NCBI RefSeq assembly: GCF_003991875.1
Contig: NZ_CP031423.1
Location: 62,001 to 126,000 of the forward strand
Origin: Microbacterium lemovicicum
GTDB lineage: Bacteria; Actinomycetota; Actinomycetes; Actinomycetales; Microbacteriaceae
Direction of reading: 5' to 3'
Length of the DNA: 64,000 nucleotides
Each line of letters starts with the position of its first letter. Position 1 is the stretch's first letter. Positions 26,453-34,786 of the stretch are shown in pieces. The notes under the pieces are model-generated. The model saw only the letters and a list, made by a program, of their open reading frames with translations, made no database searches and was not told the DNA's origin. Both the position numbers and the translations under genes were made by a program.

Positions 26453-28978
26453 CTGCGGGTGCTGCTGGGCGCCGCTCCCGGCGTCGGCAAGACGTACGAG
26501 ATGCTCGAAGAGGGGCGCCGGCTCCTCGGCGAGGGCCGCGACGTCGTCATCGCGGTCGTCGAGACCCACGGCCGGGTGGCGACCGCCGCGCAGGCGGAGG
26601 GTCTTCCGGTGCTGCCGCGCCGGACGGTCTCGCACCGCGGCGTCGACCTCGACGAGCTGGACCTCGAGGGTCTCCTCGAGCGGCGCCCGCAGCTCGCGCT
26701 CGTCGACGAGCTCGCGCACACGAACGCGCCGGGCTCGCGCCACCTCAAGCGCTGGCAGGACGTCGAGGAGATCCTCGACGCGGGCATCGACGTCATCACC
26801 ACCGTCAACGTGCAGCACATCGAGTCGCTCGGCGGCGTCGTCGAGAAGATCACGGGCATCGCCCAGCGCGAGACCGTGCCCGACGCCGTCGTGCGCGGCG
26901 CCGATCAGATCGAGATCGTCGACCTCGCGCCGCAGTCCCTGCGTGACCGGCTCGCGGCCGGCTCGGTCTACCCGGCCGAGCGGATCGACGCGGCCCTCTC
27001 GAACTACTTCCGCCTCGGCAACCTCACCGCGCTGCGCGAGCTCGCCTTGCTGTGGCTGGCCGACGAGGTCGACAGCGCACTGGAGTCGTACCGCACCGAG
27101 CACGGCATCGACGGCGCGTGGCAGGCGCGCGAGCGCGTGGTGGTCGCGCTGACCGGAGGCTCGGAGGGGGAGACCCTGCTGCGCCGCGGTGCCCGCATCG
27201 CCGCCCGCTCGTCCGGCGGCGAGCTGCTCGCGGTGCACGTCACCAGCCAGGACGGGCTCCGCGCGGAGGCGCCGGGGGCGCTCGCGGCCCAGCGGCTCCT
27301 CGTGGAATCCCTCGGCGGCACCTACCACCAGGTCGTCGGCGGCGACGTCGCGCGCGCCCTGGTCGCCTTCGCGCGCTCGGTCAACGCGACGCAGGTCGTC
27401 GTGGGCGTGAGCCGCCGCGGCCGGCTGTCGGCGGCGCTGACCGGACCCGGCATCGGCGCCACCGTGATCCGCGAGTCGGGCGACATCGACGTGCACATGG
27501 TGACCCATGCGGCCGCGGGCGGTCGCGCGTCGCTTCCGCGCCTGAGCGGGGCGGCCCTCAGCGTGCGCCGTCGCATCCTGGGCTTCGTCGTGGCGCTCGC
27601 CGGCGGGCCGCTGCTGTCGTGGCTGCTGCTCGCCCTCGGCGCCGAGGACTCCATCACCACCGACGTCCTGGCCTATCAGCTGCTCGTCGTCATCGTCGCG
27701 CTCGTCGGCGGGCTGTGGCCCGCCGTGTTCGCCGCCGTGCTCTCGGGCATCACCCTCGACTTCCTCTTCATCGAGCCGCTCTACACCGTCACCATCTCCG
27801 ACCCCGAGCACGCTCTGGCGCTGGTGCTCTACGTCGTGATCGCTCTGCTGGTGAGCCTCGTCGTCGACCAGGCGGCGCGACGGGCGAGGGCCGCCCGCCG
27901 TGCGCTTGCCGAATCCGAGCTGCTGGCCACCATCGCCGGGAGCATCCTCCGCGGCGAGAGCGCCGTGCCCGCCCTCGTCAGCCGCACCCGCGAGGCCTTC
28001 GCGCTCGCCGGCGTGCGCCTGCTGGACGCCGAGGGCGCCGTCATCGCGACCGACGGCGAGCCGGTGCGCGGCGACGTCGACGGCGCGGCGGCGGTGCGCC
28101 TCCCCGTCACCTCCGGATCGGGACCGACCGCGATCCTCGAGTTGCACGGACGCGTGCTGGATGCCTCGGAACGGCGTCTGCTCGACGTCATCGTCGCGCA
28201 GCTCGCGTCGGCCCTCGAGCGCTCCACCCTCACCCGCACCGCCCGGGAGGCCAGCGCGCTCGCCGAGACCGACCAGGTGCGCTCCGCGCTCCTCTCCGCG
28301 GTGAGCCACGACCTGCGCCGGCCGCTCGCGGCGGCGGTCGCCGCGCTCGGCGGCCTCCGCGCGGCAGACGGGCACCTCTCCGACGAGGATCGCCGCGAGC
28401 TGCTGGCCACCGCGGACGAGAGCCTCACGACCCTGACCACCCTCGTCACCGACCTCCTCGACGTCAGCCGCATCGAGGCGGGCGTGCTGGGCGTCTCGGT
28501 GCAGCCGACCGATCCCGCCGCCGTCATCCTCGGCGCCGTCGACGAGCTGCACCTCGGCCCCGACGACGTCGAGCTGGCGCTGGACCCCGACCTCCCGGCG
28601 CTCGCCGCCGATCCGGTGCTCCTGCAGCGCGTGGTCGTCAACGTCCTCGCGAACGCCCACCGCTTCGCGCCCGAGGGCACGCGGGTGCGCGTCACGACCA
28701 GCCGTCTCGGCTCACGGGCCGAGATCCGCGTCGTCGACCACGGGCCGGGGGTGGAGCCCGATCGCCGCGGCGAGATGTTCTCGCCGTTCCAGCGGCACGG
28801 CGACACCGACAACACCACCGGCCTCGGGCTGGGGCTCGCGCTGTCGAAGGGCTTCGCCGAGGGGATGGGCGGCACACTCACCCCCGAGGGCACGCCGGGC
28901 GGCGGCCTCACGATGGTCATCGGTCTGCCGGCGGCGACCGCGCCCACCGGCGCCGTGTCGACGGGAGGCCTGCGGTGA
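26438..28978 (+). CDS. kdpD: Osmosensitive potassium-channel sensor histidine kinase
   Basis: KdpD senses potassium limitation and phosphorylates KdpE. The 846-residue protein starts with GTG 26438 after GGAG at seven bases. Its N-terminal KdpD domain has Walker A GAAPGVGKTYEMLEEG and Walker B ALVDELAHTNAPGSRH. A universal-stress-like domain follows at about 220-360, then four membrane segments (DUF4118, about 375-480), a GAF-like region, the HisKA helix with the phosphorylated His in SAVSHDLRRPLAAAV and the HATPase motifs DHGPGVEP and GLGLGLALSKGF. Open frame upstream comes only from the repeats. Confidence 0.95.
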   Translation: MKRGMLRVLLGAAPGVGKTYEMLEEGRRLLGEGRDVVIAVVETHGRVATAAQAEGLPVLPRRTVSHRGVDLDELDLEGLLERRPQLALVDELAHTNAPGSRHLKRWQDVEEILDAGIDVITTVNVQHIESLGGVVEKITGIAQRETVPDAVVRGADQIEIVDLAPQSLRDRLAAGSVYPAERIDAALSNYFRLGNLTALRELALLWLADEVDSALESYRTEHGIDGAWQARERVVVALTGGSEGETLLRRGARIAARSSGGELLAVHVTSQDGLRAEAPGALAAQRLLVESLGGTYHQVVGGDVARALVAFARSVNATQVVVGVSRRGRLSAALTGPGIGATVIRESGDIDVHMVTHAAAGGRASLPRLSGAALSVRRRILGFVVALAGGPLLSWLLLALGAEDSITTDVLAYQLLVVIVALVGGLWPAVFAAVLSGITLDFLFIEPLYTVTISDPEHALALVLYVVIALLVSLVVDQAARRARAARRALAESELLATIAGSILRGESAVPALVSRTREAFALAGVRLLDAEGAVIATDGEPVRGDVDGAAAVRLPVTSGSGPTAILELHGRVLDASERRLLDVIVAQLASALERSTLTRTAREASALAETDQVRSALLSAVSHDLRRPLAAAVAALGGLRAADGHLSDEDRRELLATADESLTTLTTLVTDLLDVSRIEAGVLGVSVQPTDPAAVILGAVDELHLGPDDVELALDPDLPALAADPVLLQRVVVNVLANAHRFAPEGTRVRVTTSRLGSRAEIRVVDHGPGVEPDRRGEMFSPFQRHGDTDNTTGLGLGLALSKGFAEGMGGTLTPEGTPGGGLTMVIGLPAATAPTGAVSTGGLR

Positions 28979-29652
28979 AGATCCTGATCGCGGACGACGA
29001 TCCGCAGCTCGTGCGCGCGCTCCGCATCACCCTGTCGGCCCACGGCTACGAGGTCGTGGCCGCGGCGGACGGCGAGGCGGCGGTGACGCTCGCCGCCCAG
29101 CACCACCCCGACGTGGTGCTCCTCGACCTCGGGATGCCGAAGCTCGACGGCGTCCGGGTGATCGAGGCGCTGCGCGGCTGGAGCGACGCCCCGATCCTGG
29201 TCGTCTCAGGTCGCACCGGCTCGGCAGACAAGGTCGAGGCGCTCGATGCCGGCGCCGACGACTACGTCACCAAGCCGTTCCAGATCGACGAGCTGCTCGC
29301 GCGGCTGCGCGCCCTCGGGCGGCGGAGCGCCGCGGCATCCTCCCCGTCGGAGCCGGTCATCGGCTTCGGCGACGTCGTGGTGGATCTCGCCGCGAAGGCG
29401 GTGACGCGGGCAGGCGTCCGCGTGCACCTGACGCCGACGGAGTGGCGGATGCTGGAGTTCCTCGCCCGCAATCCGGGTGTGCTCGTCACACGTCAGACGC
29501 TGCTGAAGGAGATCTGGGGCAGCGAGCAGGTCGCCGACTCGGGCTATCTGCGGCTGTACATGTCGCAGCTGCGGAAGAAGCTCGAGCCGGATCCCGCCCG
29601 TCCCGTCCACCTCCTCACCGAGCAGGGGATGGGCTACCGCCTCGTTCCGTGA
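28975..29652 (+). CDS. kdpE: KDP operon response regulator
   Basis: KdpE is the OmpR-type activator of kdpFABC. The receiver domain has the acidic pocket ADDD at residues 6-9, phosphoacceptor Asp51 in VVLLDLGMPK and Lys in YVTKPF. The winged-helix DNA-binding domain covers about residues 125-225 (LTPTEWRMLEFLARNPGVLVTR, YLRLYMSQLRKKLE). The GTG start overlaps the kdpD stop by four bases. Its target sites may be the direct repeats at 21470-21524. Confidence 0.96.
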   Translation: MKILIADDDPQLVRALRITLSAHGYEVVAAADGEAAVTLAAQHHPDVVLLDLGMPKLDGVRVIEALRGWSDAPILVVSGRTGSADKVEALDAGADDYVTKPFQIDELLARLRALGRRSAAASSPSEPVIGFGDVVVDLAAKAVTRAGVRVHLTPTEWRMLEFLARNPGVLVTRQTLLKEIWGSEQVADSGYLRLYMSQLRKKLEPDPARPVHLLTEQGMGYRLVP

Positions 29653-29705
29653 CCCGCCCGCGGCGCCCGCGGAGTCGCGAGCGTCGCGTGGGAGAGGATG
29701 GGGCG

Positions 29706-30215
29706 ATGGGCACACCACCGCAGCGGATCGTCGTGATGGGAGTCTCGGCGTCGGGCAAGAGCACCGTCGGGCTGGCCCTCGCCGCGGCCCTGGGCTGCGC
29801 GTTCACCGATGCCGACGACCTCCATCCGGCTGCCAACCTCGCCAAGATGGCCGGGGGCACGCCGCTCACCGACGAGGACCGCCAGCCGTGGCTGACCGCG
29901 GTGGGACGGGCGCTGGCCGATGCCGATCGCATCGTGGTGGCGTGCTCGGCGCTGCGTCGGGTCTACCGCGATCGGATCCGGGAGGCCGCACCCGACGCCT
30001 TCTTCGTCTTCCTCGACGCCGACGCGACCGTGCTCCATGCGCGCATCGCCGCGCGGACCGGTCACTTCATGCCGCCGGAGCTGCTCGATTCGCAGCTCGC
30101 CCTGCTCGAGCCGCTGCAGTCCGACGAGGCGGGCGTCCGCATCGACGTCGACGGCGCCCCGCTCGAGGTGGAGGCCGCCGCGATCGCCGCGGTGCAGCAT
30201 CCGCCCGTGGGCTGA
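29706..30215 (+). CDS. gntK: Gluconokinase, GntK family
   Basis: The 169-residue enzyme phosphorylates gluconate to 6-phosphogluconate with ATP, feeding the pentose phosphate pathway. The P-loop GVSASGKST is at residues 12-20, followed by FTDADDLHPAANLAKMAGGTPLTDEDRQPWL and VACSALRRVYRDRIR, split here by short intervals, as in the GntK family. GAGGAT stands exactly six bases before the ATG, so the message is probably leaderless and separate from kdpE. No gluconate permease is adjacent. Confidence 0.92.
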   Translation: MGTPPQRIVVMGVSASGKSTVGLALAAALGCAFTDADDLHPAANLAKMAGGTPLTDEDRQPWLTAVGRALADADRIVVACSALRRVYRDRIREAAPDAFFVFLDADATVLHARIAARTGHFMPPELLDSQLALLEPLQSDEAGVRIDVDGAPLEVEAAAIAAVQHPPVG

Positions 30216-30226
30216 CGCCGTCGGCT

Positions 30227-32374
30227 CTACGGCCGGTTCGCCGCGTCGCCCCCGCCGTTCGCTGGCGGTCCGCCGTCGCTGCGGGAGTCCGCCGTCTCCG
30301 GCGGTCCGGCCGGACGCGACGCGCGGAGATGCTTCGGCTGCGGCACCTGGCTCGGACGTCCGCCGCGCTCCTGGCCGGGCAGCGGCCGCGAGCGGCGGCC
30401 GTAGATGAGCTCCGACGAGTCCAGCAGCCACGGTACGAGGGTGATCGAGACGCCGTGCACGAGCATGAGCTGGTTGGCGATGCGGCGCGAGCGGCGGTTG
30501 TGCAGGATCGACTCCCACCAGTGCCCGACGATGTACTGGGGCAGGTAGACGGTGACCACCGCGCTGCCGTTCTTCTCGCGGTACTTGTCGATGAAGGTGG
30601 CGACGGGGCTCGCGAACATCCGGTACGGCGAGTCGATGACCAGCAGCTGCACGGGGATGCGGTGCTCCTGCCACTGGCGCTGCAGCTCGTCGGTCTCCTC
30701 CTTCGTCGTCGACACGTGCACGGCGAAGGTCTTCTCGTGCTTGGCGGCCAGCGCGTAGTCGATGGCCTTGATGACCGGCTTCTGCAGTCGGTTGACGAGG
30801 ACCATGGCGACGTCGCCCGACGAGCCGAAGTGGGTGGAGTCGTCGACGGCGATCTCGTGCTCGACGTCGCGGTAGTACCGGTTCACGCCGATCATCAGCG
30901 TTGCGAGGATCGGGATGGCGATGAACACGAGGTAGGCGCCGTGGGTGAACTTGGTGATCGTGACGATGAGCAGCACGAACACGGTGAGGGCGGCGCCGGC
31001 GGAGTTGATGACGAGTCCCGCCCGGGCGCTGCGGCGCGTGGAGGCGGCGCTCTCCTGCGCCGCCGCCTCGGGGCTCAGCGCCTTCAGCTCCCGCATGACC
31101 CGGCGCCAGTGCCGCACCATGCCGATCTGGCCGAGCGAGAACGACACGAACACGCCGATGATGTAGAGCTGGATCAGCGTGGTGAGGTTCGCCTGGTAGA
31201 CGACGAGCACCACCACGGCCGCCAGACCCAGGATGATCATGCCGTTGGAGTAGACGAGGCGGTCGCCGCGCGTGTTGAGCGCCTTCGGCGCGTAGCCGTC
31301 GCGGGCGAGCACCGCTCCCAGCAGCGGGAAGCCGTTGAACGCCGTGTTGGCGGCGAGGAGGAGCACCAGGGCCGTCGCCGCCTGGATGATGTAGAACGGG
31401 ATCGACCCCATCCCGAACGTCGCGGACGCGACCTGGGCCATCAGGCTCGGCTGCGGCTGCGTGCAGTCGAAGCCGATGAGATGGCAGGGGTTCTCGGCGT
31501 AGTGGACGCCGGCGACCAGGGCCAGCAGCGTGAGCCCGGCGAAGAGGATGATGGCGATGGTGCCCATCAGGGTCAGCGTCATCTGCGCGTTGCGGATCTT
31601 GGGCTTCCGGAAGGCCGGGACGCCGTTGCTGACCGCCTCCACACCGGTGAGGGCGGAGCATCCGCTCGAGAAGGCTCTCAGGATCAGCAGGATGATCGCG
31701 GCCTGACTGAGACTCTCGGCCTGCACGGTGTAGCCCGCGCTGGCGGCGACGGGCGCGTCGCCGAGCAGCATGCGCGCGATGCCCACGACGATCATCAGGA
31801 GCACGGATCCGATGAACACGTAGGTGGGGATCGCGAACACGAGCGAGGCCTCGCGGACGCCGCGGAGGTTCACCACGATGATCACGATCACAAACAGCAC
31901 GGCGAGCTCGACGCGGAAGGAGTTGAGGAACGGCAGCGCGGAGATGATGTTGTCGACGCCGGAGGCCACCGACACCGCGACCGTCAGCACGTAGTCGACC
32001 AGGAGAGCGGATGCCACGACCACGCCCGGCACTTCGCCCAGGTTCTTCGACGCGACCTCGTAGTCGCCGCCGCCCGAGGGGTAGGCCTTGATCAGCTGGC
32101 GGTAGCTGATGACGACCACGATGAGGAGCACCACGACGGCCGCCGCGACCCACGGGCTGAAGGCCAGGAAGCTCAGCCCGCCGATCAGCAGGATCATCAG
32201 CAGCTCCTGCGGCGCGTAGGCCACGGAGGAGAGTGCGTCGGAGGCGAAGATGGGCAACGCCATCTTCTTCGGGAGGAGCTGCTCGTCGAGTTTCTCGCTC
32301 GTGAGGGGCTCTCCGATGAGGATCCGCTTCGCTATCGGCGTCTCCATGGCCGCGTCGCGGCTCTCGTTGGTCAC
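30227..32374 (-). CDS. APC-family transporter, KimA-like potassium importer
   Basis: The 715-residue protein starts near LLPKKMALPIFASDALSS and YAPQE, has about twelve membrane spans (residues 40-480), and a cytoplasmic domain with the pattern HVSTTKEETDELQRQW and YREKNGSAVVTVYLPQYIVGHWWE. This matches the KimA/YdaO group of potassium-proton symporters, whose Bacillus member is inhibited by cyclic di-AMP. The Pro/Gly/Arg-rich tail of about 45 residues is extra. The GTG start is supported by TAATGT six bases upstream. The position next to kdp supports a potassium role, but amino-acid transport cannot be excluded. Confidence 0.8.
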   Translation of the reverse strand: MTNESRDAAMETPIAKRILIGEPLTSEKLDEQLLPKKMALPIFASDALSSVAYAPQELLMILLIGGLSFLAFSPWVAAAVVVLLIVVVISYRQLIKAYPSGGGDYEVASKNLGEVPGVVVASALLVDYVLTVAVSVASGVDNIISALPFLNSFRVELAVLFVIVIIVVNLRGVREASLVFAIPTYVFIGSVLLMIVVGIARMLLGDAPVAASAGYTVQAESLSQAAIILLILRAFSSGCSALTGVEAVSNGVPAFRKPKIRNAQMTLTLMGTIAIILFAGLTLLALVAGVHYAENPCHLIGFDCTQPQPSLMAQVASATFGMGSIPFYIIQAATALVLLLAANTAFNGFPLLGAVLARDGYAPKALNTRGDRLVYSNGMIILGLAAVVVLVVYQANLTTLIQLYIIGVFVSFSLGQIGMVRHWRRVMRELKALSPEAAAQESAASTRRSARAGLVINSAGAALTVFVLLIVTITKFTHGAYLVFIAIPILATLMIGVNRYYRDVEHEIAVDDSTHFGSSGDVAMVLVNRLQKPVIKAIDYALAAKHEKTFAVHVSTTKEETDELQRQWQEHRIPVQLLVIDSPYRMFASPVATFIDKYREKNGSAVVTVYLPQYIVGHWWESILHNRRSRRIANQLMLVHGVSITLVPWLLDSSELIYGRRSRPLPGQERGGRPSQVPQPKHLRASRPAGPPETADSRSDGGPPANGGGDAANRP

Positions 32375-32530
32375 GGCGGGACATTACGCCCCTGCGCGCG
32401 CTAATGGCAATCCGACGGGCGGCTCGTCACCCATTCGTCACTTGCATGGCGTCCAGGAGTAAGGTTCGGCGGATTCCGCGCTCGAAGCGGGGTGCGCGGG
32501 GGCGCGGCGGGGCGTCCGTAGACTCGGCCC

Positions 32531-33616
32531 ATGAGGGATCAGGTCGCGCTCGGTGCACTCGCCATCGTCGCCGGAGTCCTGGTCGGCATCGTGCTGTTCG
32601 TGCCCTTCGTCGCCGTGTCGTACCGGCGCCGCGGCGGGCTGACGTTCGGACGATTCGCCCTCTGGTTCTCGCTGCTCGTGTACGTCCTCGCGATCTGGAC
32701 CTACACGCTGCTGCCGCTGCCTTCGCCGGAGTCCATCCGCTGCGCGGGGGTGAACCTCGATCCGCTCGACTTCGTCGGCGACATTCGGGGTGCGATCTCG
32801 CGCGGCAGCCCCCTGACCGACCCCGCGGTCCTGCAGCTCGTGCTCAACGTCATGCTCTTCCTGCCGCTCGGCTTCTTCGTGCGCGGGCTCTTCCGCCGCG
32901 GCATCCTGGTCGCCCTCCTGTCCGGCTTCGGGCTCTCCCTGTTCATCGAGTGCACGCAGCTGACCGGAGTCTGGGGGCTCTACCCCTGCGCCTACCGTGT
33001 GTTCGACGTCGTCGACCTGATGACGAACACCCTGGGCGCGGTGCTGGGCGTCACGCTCGCCCTCCTGCTTCCGCGCGCGATGCGCGTGCGCGACGGCGAG
33101 CGGATCGACGCCGATCGGCCCCGACCGGTGACGTCGCTCCGGCGATTGATCGGGATGCTGTGCGACCTGCTCGTCGTGGGGCTCGGCAGCACCGCGATCC
33201 TGCTCCCGTGGCAGATCGTCGATGTGCTGCTGCGGGGAAGCGACGCCGCGGCCGACGACGACGCGATCGCGCAGCTCGTCGCGAACCTCGTGCTGATCGT
33301 GGTCACCCTGACCTGGACCCTCGTCACCGGACGCACCCCCGGCAACGCTGCGGTGCAGCTGCGATACACCGGATCGCGACTCCCCTCCGCCCTCGCGCGC
33401 ATCGTGCGCTACGTCGGCGGCATCGGCGGGTTCCAGCTGCTGAACCTGCTGCCCGGCGAGTACGGCAGCTGGCTCGTGCCGCTCTTCGTGCTGGTGTCGT
33501 TCATCCTCGTCTTCCCGACGCGCACCCACCGCGGACTGCCCGGCCTCGTCTCGGGTCAGCGGCTCGTGGACGCGCGCGCCGCCGACGAGCGGGAGCCCGT
33601 CGCGGCCGACTCGTGA
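32531..33616 (+). CDS. VanZ-RDD fusion membrane protein
   Basis: The 361-residue protein joins a VanZ-like domain (about 40-185; YTLLPLPSPE, NVMLFLPLGFFVRGLF, GFGLSLFIECTQL) to an RDD-type domain (about 200-330; LLVVGLGSTAILLPW, TPGNAAVQLRYTG). Together they give seven to eight membrane segments. VanZ proteins are linked to teicoplanin or lipoglycopeptide resistance, RDD proteins to ion exchange; the fused form is common in actinobacteria but uncharacterised. TAGACT lies exactly six bases before the ATG. Confidence 0.85.
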   Translation: MRDQVALGALAIVAGVLVGIVLFVPFVAVSYRRRGGLTFGRFALWFSLLVYVLAIWTYTLLPLPSPESIRCAGVNLDPLDFVGDIRGAISRGSPLTDPAVLQLVLNVMLFLPLGFFVRGLFRRGILVALLSGFGLSLFIECTQLTGVWGLYPCAYRVFDVVDLMTNTLGAVLGVTLALLLPRAMRVRDGERIDADRPRPVTSLRRLIGMLCDLLVVGLGSTAILLPWQIVDVLLRGSDAAADDDAIAQLVANLVLIVVTLTWTLVTGRTPGNAAVQLRYTGSRLPSALARIVRYVGGIGGFQLLNLLPGEYGSWLVPLFVLVSFILVFPTRTHRGLPGLVSGQRLVDARAADEREPVAADS

Positions 33617-33680
33617 TCTCCCCACCTCTTCGTCGGAGAACGCCCCTGTGCGCGCCCCTGCCCAGGAGTACGGTGTGACC

Positions 33681-34346
33681 ATGGCGGCCCGTGTGACGCC
33701 CATCGCCCAGGAGCTGTTCGACGGATTCGCGAACAGCTCGGCCGTCCACGTGTTCACGGAGCTTCTCGGGCTCATCTTCGACGGCACGCTGCCGCCCGGC
33801 TCGGCGGTGAGCGAGAACGACGTCGCCCGCCGCGCGGGGGTCTCGCGCACGCCGGCGCGCGAGGCGGTGCAGCGCCTGCGCGAACTCGGGATCGTCGAGA
33901 CATCGGTGGGTCGGTCGTCGCGGGTGGCGGTGATCACCGAGACGCGGCTGCGACAGACGCTCGTCGTGTGGGACGCCCTGTTCGCGGCGGTCCTCGAGGA
34001 GGTCGTCCCGGTGATCGACGACGAGGACCTCGCCGCGATGGAGGAGGCGACGCGGGTGTTCCGGATCGCCGCCGACCAGGGCAAGGTCTCCGAGGCCGCC
34101 CAGGCGAACTTCGACCTCTACGCAGTCGTGGTCGGGCGCTCCGGCAATCCGCCGCTCATCCGCACGATCGCCTCGATCGTCTACCTCGTCCGCCTCGGGG
34201 GCCAGTCGCTGCCGCGATGGATCGACGCGGACGTGCTCGAGGCGGCGCAGCACGACCTCATCGCCGCCCTCCGGCGACATGATCTGGCGGCGTCACGGGC
34301 CGCGGTCCGCTCCGCCGCGGGGTTCCAGCTGCCTCCCGACGACTGA
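33681..34346 (+). CDS. GntR-family regulator, FCD type
   Basis: The 221-residue protein has a GntR winged helix near residues 25-75 (LPPGSAVSENDVARRAGVSRTPAREAVQRLRELGIV) and an all-helical FCD-like effector domain. Two starts compete: GTG 33675 with AGGAG six bases before, or ATG 33681 with TACGGT six bases before. The second fits the leaderless rule seen at 26 other genes and is used here. FCD regulators usually sense small organic acids. It faces the M20 amidohydrolase gene across 440 bp; a link is possible but not shown. Confidence 0.87.
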   Translation: MAARVTPIAQELFDGFANSSAVHVFTELLGLIFDGTLPPGSAVSENDVARRAGVSRTPAREAVQRLRELGIVETSVGRSSRVAVITETRLRQTLVVWDALFAAVLEEVVPVIDDEDLAAMEEATRVFRIAADQGKVSEAAQANFDLYAVVVGRSGNPPLIRTIASIVYLVRLGGQSLPRWIDADVLEAAQHDLIAALRRHDLAASRAAVRSAAGFQLPPDD

Positions 34347-34461
34347 GACGGCCGCGCGCGGCGCAACACTCTCATCGCGTCGGCTGGAGTTCTGCTGAAC
34401 GAATCCACAGGACTGGCCGCAGGTGTCACCGCGGGGCGGCAGGTGGCTGCATACTTGTGTA

Positions 34462-34780
34462 CAGGCAGACGGGAGAGCGGCCGGATCGAAGGATCACCGA
34501 CCTGTGGGGGGTCGGGAGCTGCTCGGGGGACCGGCTGAAGAACTCCGTCCTCACCGGCGTCGTCTCTGGGGGATGACGCCGGTGGGAGCACGGAGGACGG
34601 GTGACCGGGGGTCGTCTGAAGATCGGCGGCGATCCGGGGAGATGGCCGTTCGGGATGATCGGGGAATGCGGCGGGTCTGGGGAGACCGTCCGCTCAGCGG
34701 CCACGCCGGTGCGCGTCCGGGGGGACGTCACCGGCGGGCCGGCCTCCGTGACAGCGGGCTGGGGAACCGCCGTCCGGAGC
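34462..34780 (+). ncRNA. Candidate structured RNA with repeated G-rich hairpin loops
   Basis: This gene-free stretch folds well on the plus strand. The best hairpin, 34545-34600, pairs CCGTCCT with AGGACGG (7 bp) and 34552-34564 with 34572-34584 (13 bp, one G-T), leaving a 9-base bulge. Another pairs 34671-34678 with 34683-34693 around a GGGG loop. GACC/GGTC, GTCC/GGAC, GTCAC/GTGAC and GCGG/CCGC stems follow or precede. At least eight loops or joints carry a run of four or more G. CATACT at 34450-34455 could be the -10 box. It is not a recognisable RNase P RNA or tmRNA; a 6S/Ms1-like RNA is possible. Confidence 0.45.
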
Positions 34781-34786
34781 GGCTGA

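Noticed and set aside
32375..32530. Cyclic di-AMP riboswitch upstream of the KimA-like gene
   Set aside because: The divergent gap is only 156 bp, the gene has a leaderless signature, and no riboswitch-like sequence is visible.
34500..34770. A DNA G-quadruplex cluster at 34.5-34.8 kb
   Set aside because: The G-runs are separated by more than seven bases in most cases, and they lie in or beside hairpin loops, which favours RNA structure.
34440..34786. RNase P RNA or tmRNA in the structured region
   Set aside because: The conserved GAGGAAAGTCC element of RNase P RNA and the tRNA-like ends of tmRNA are absent.
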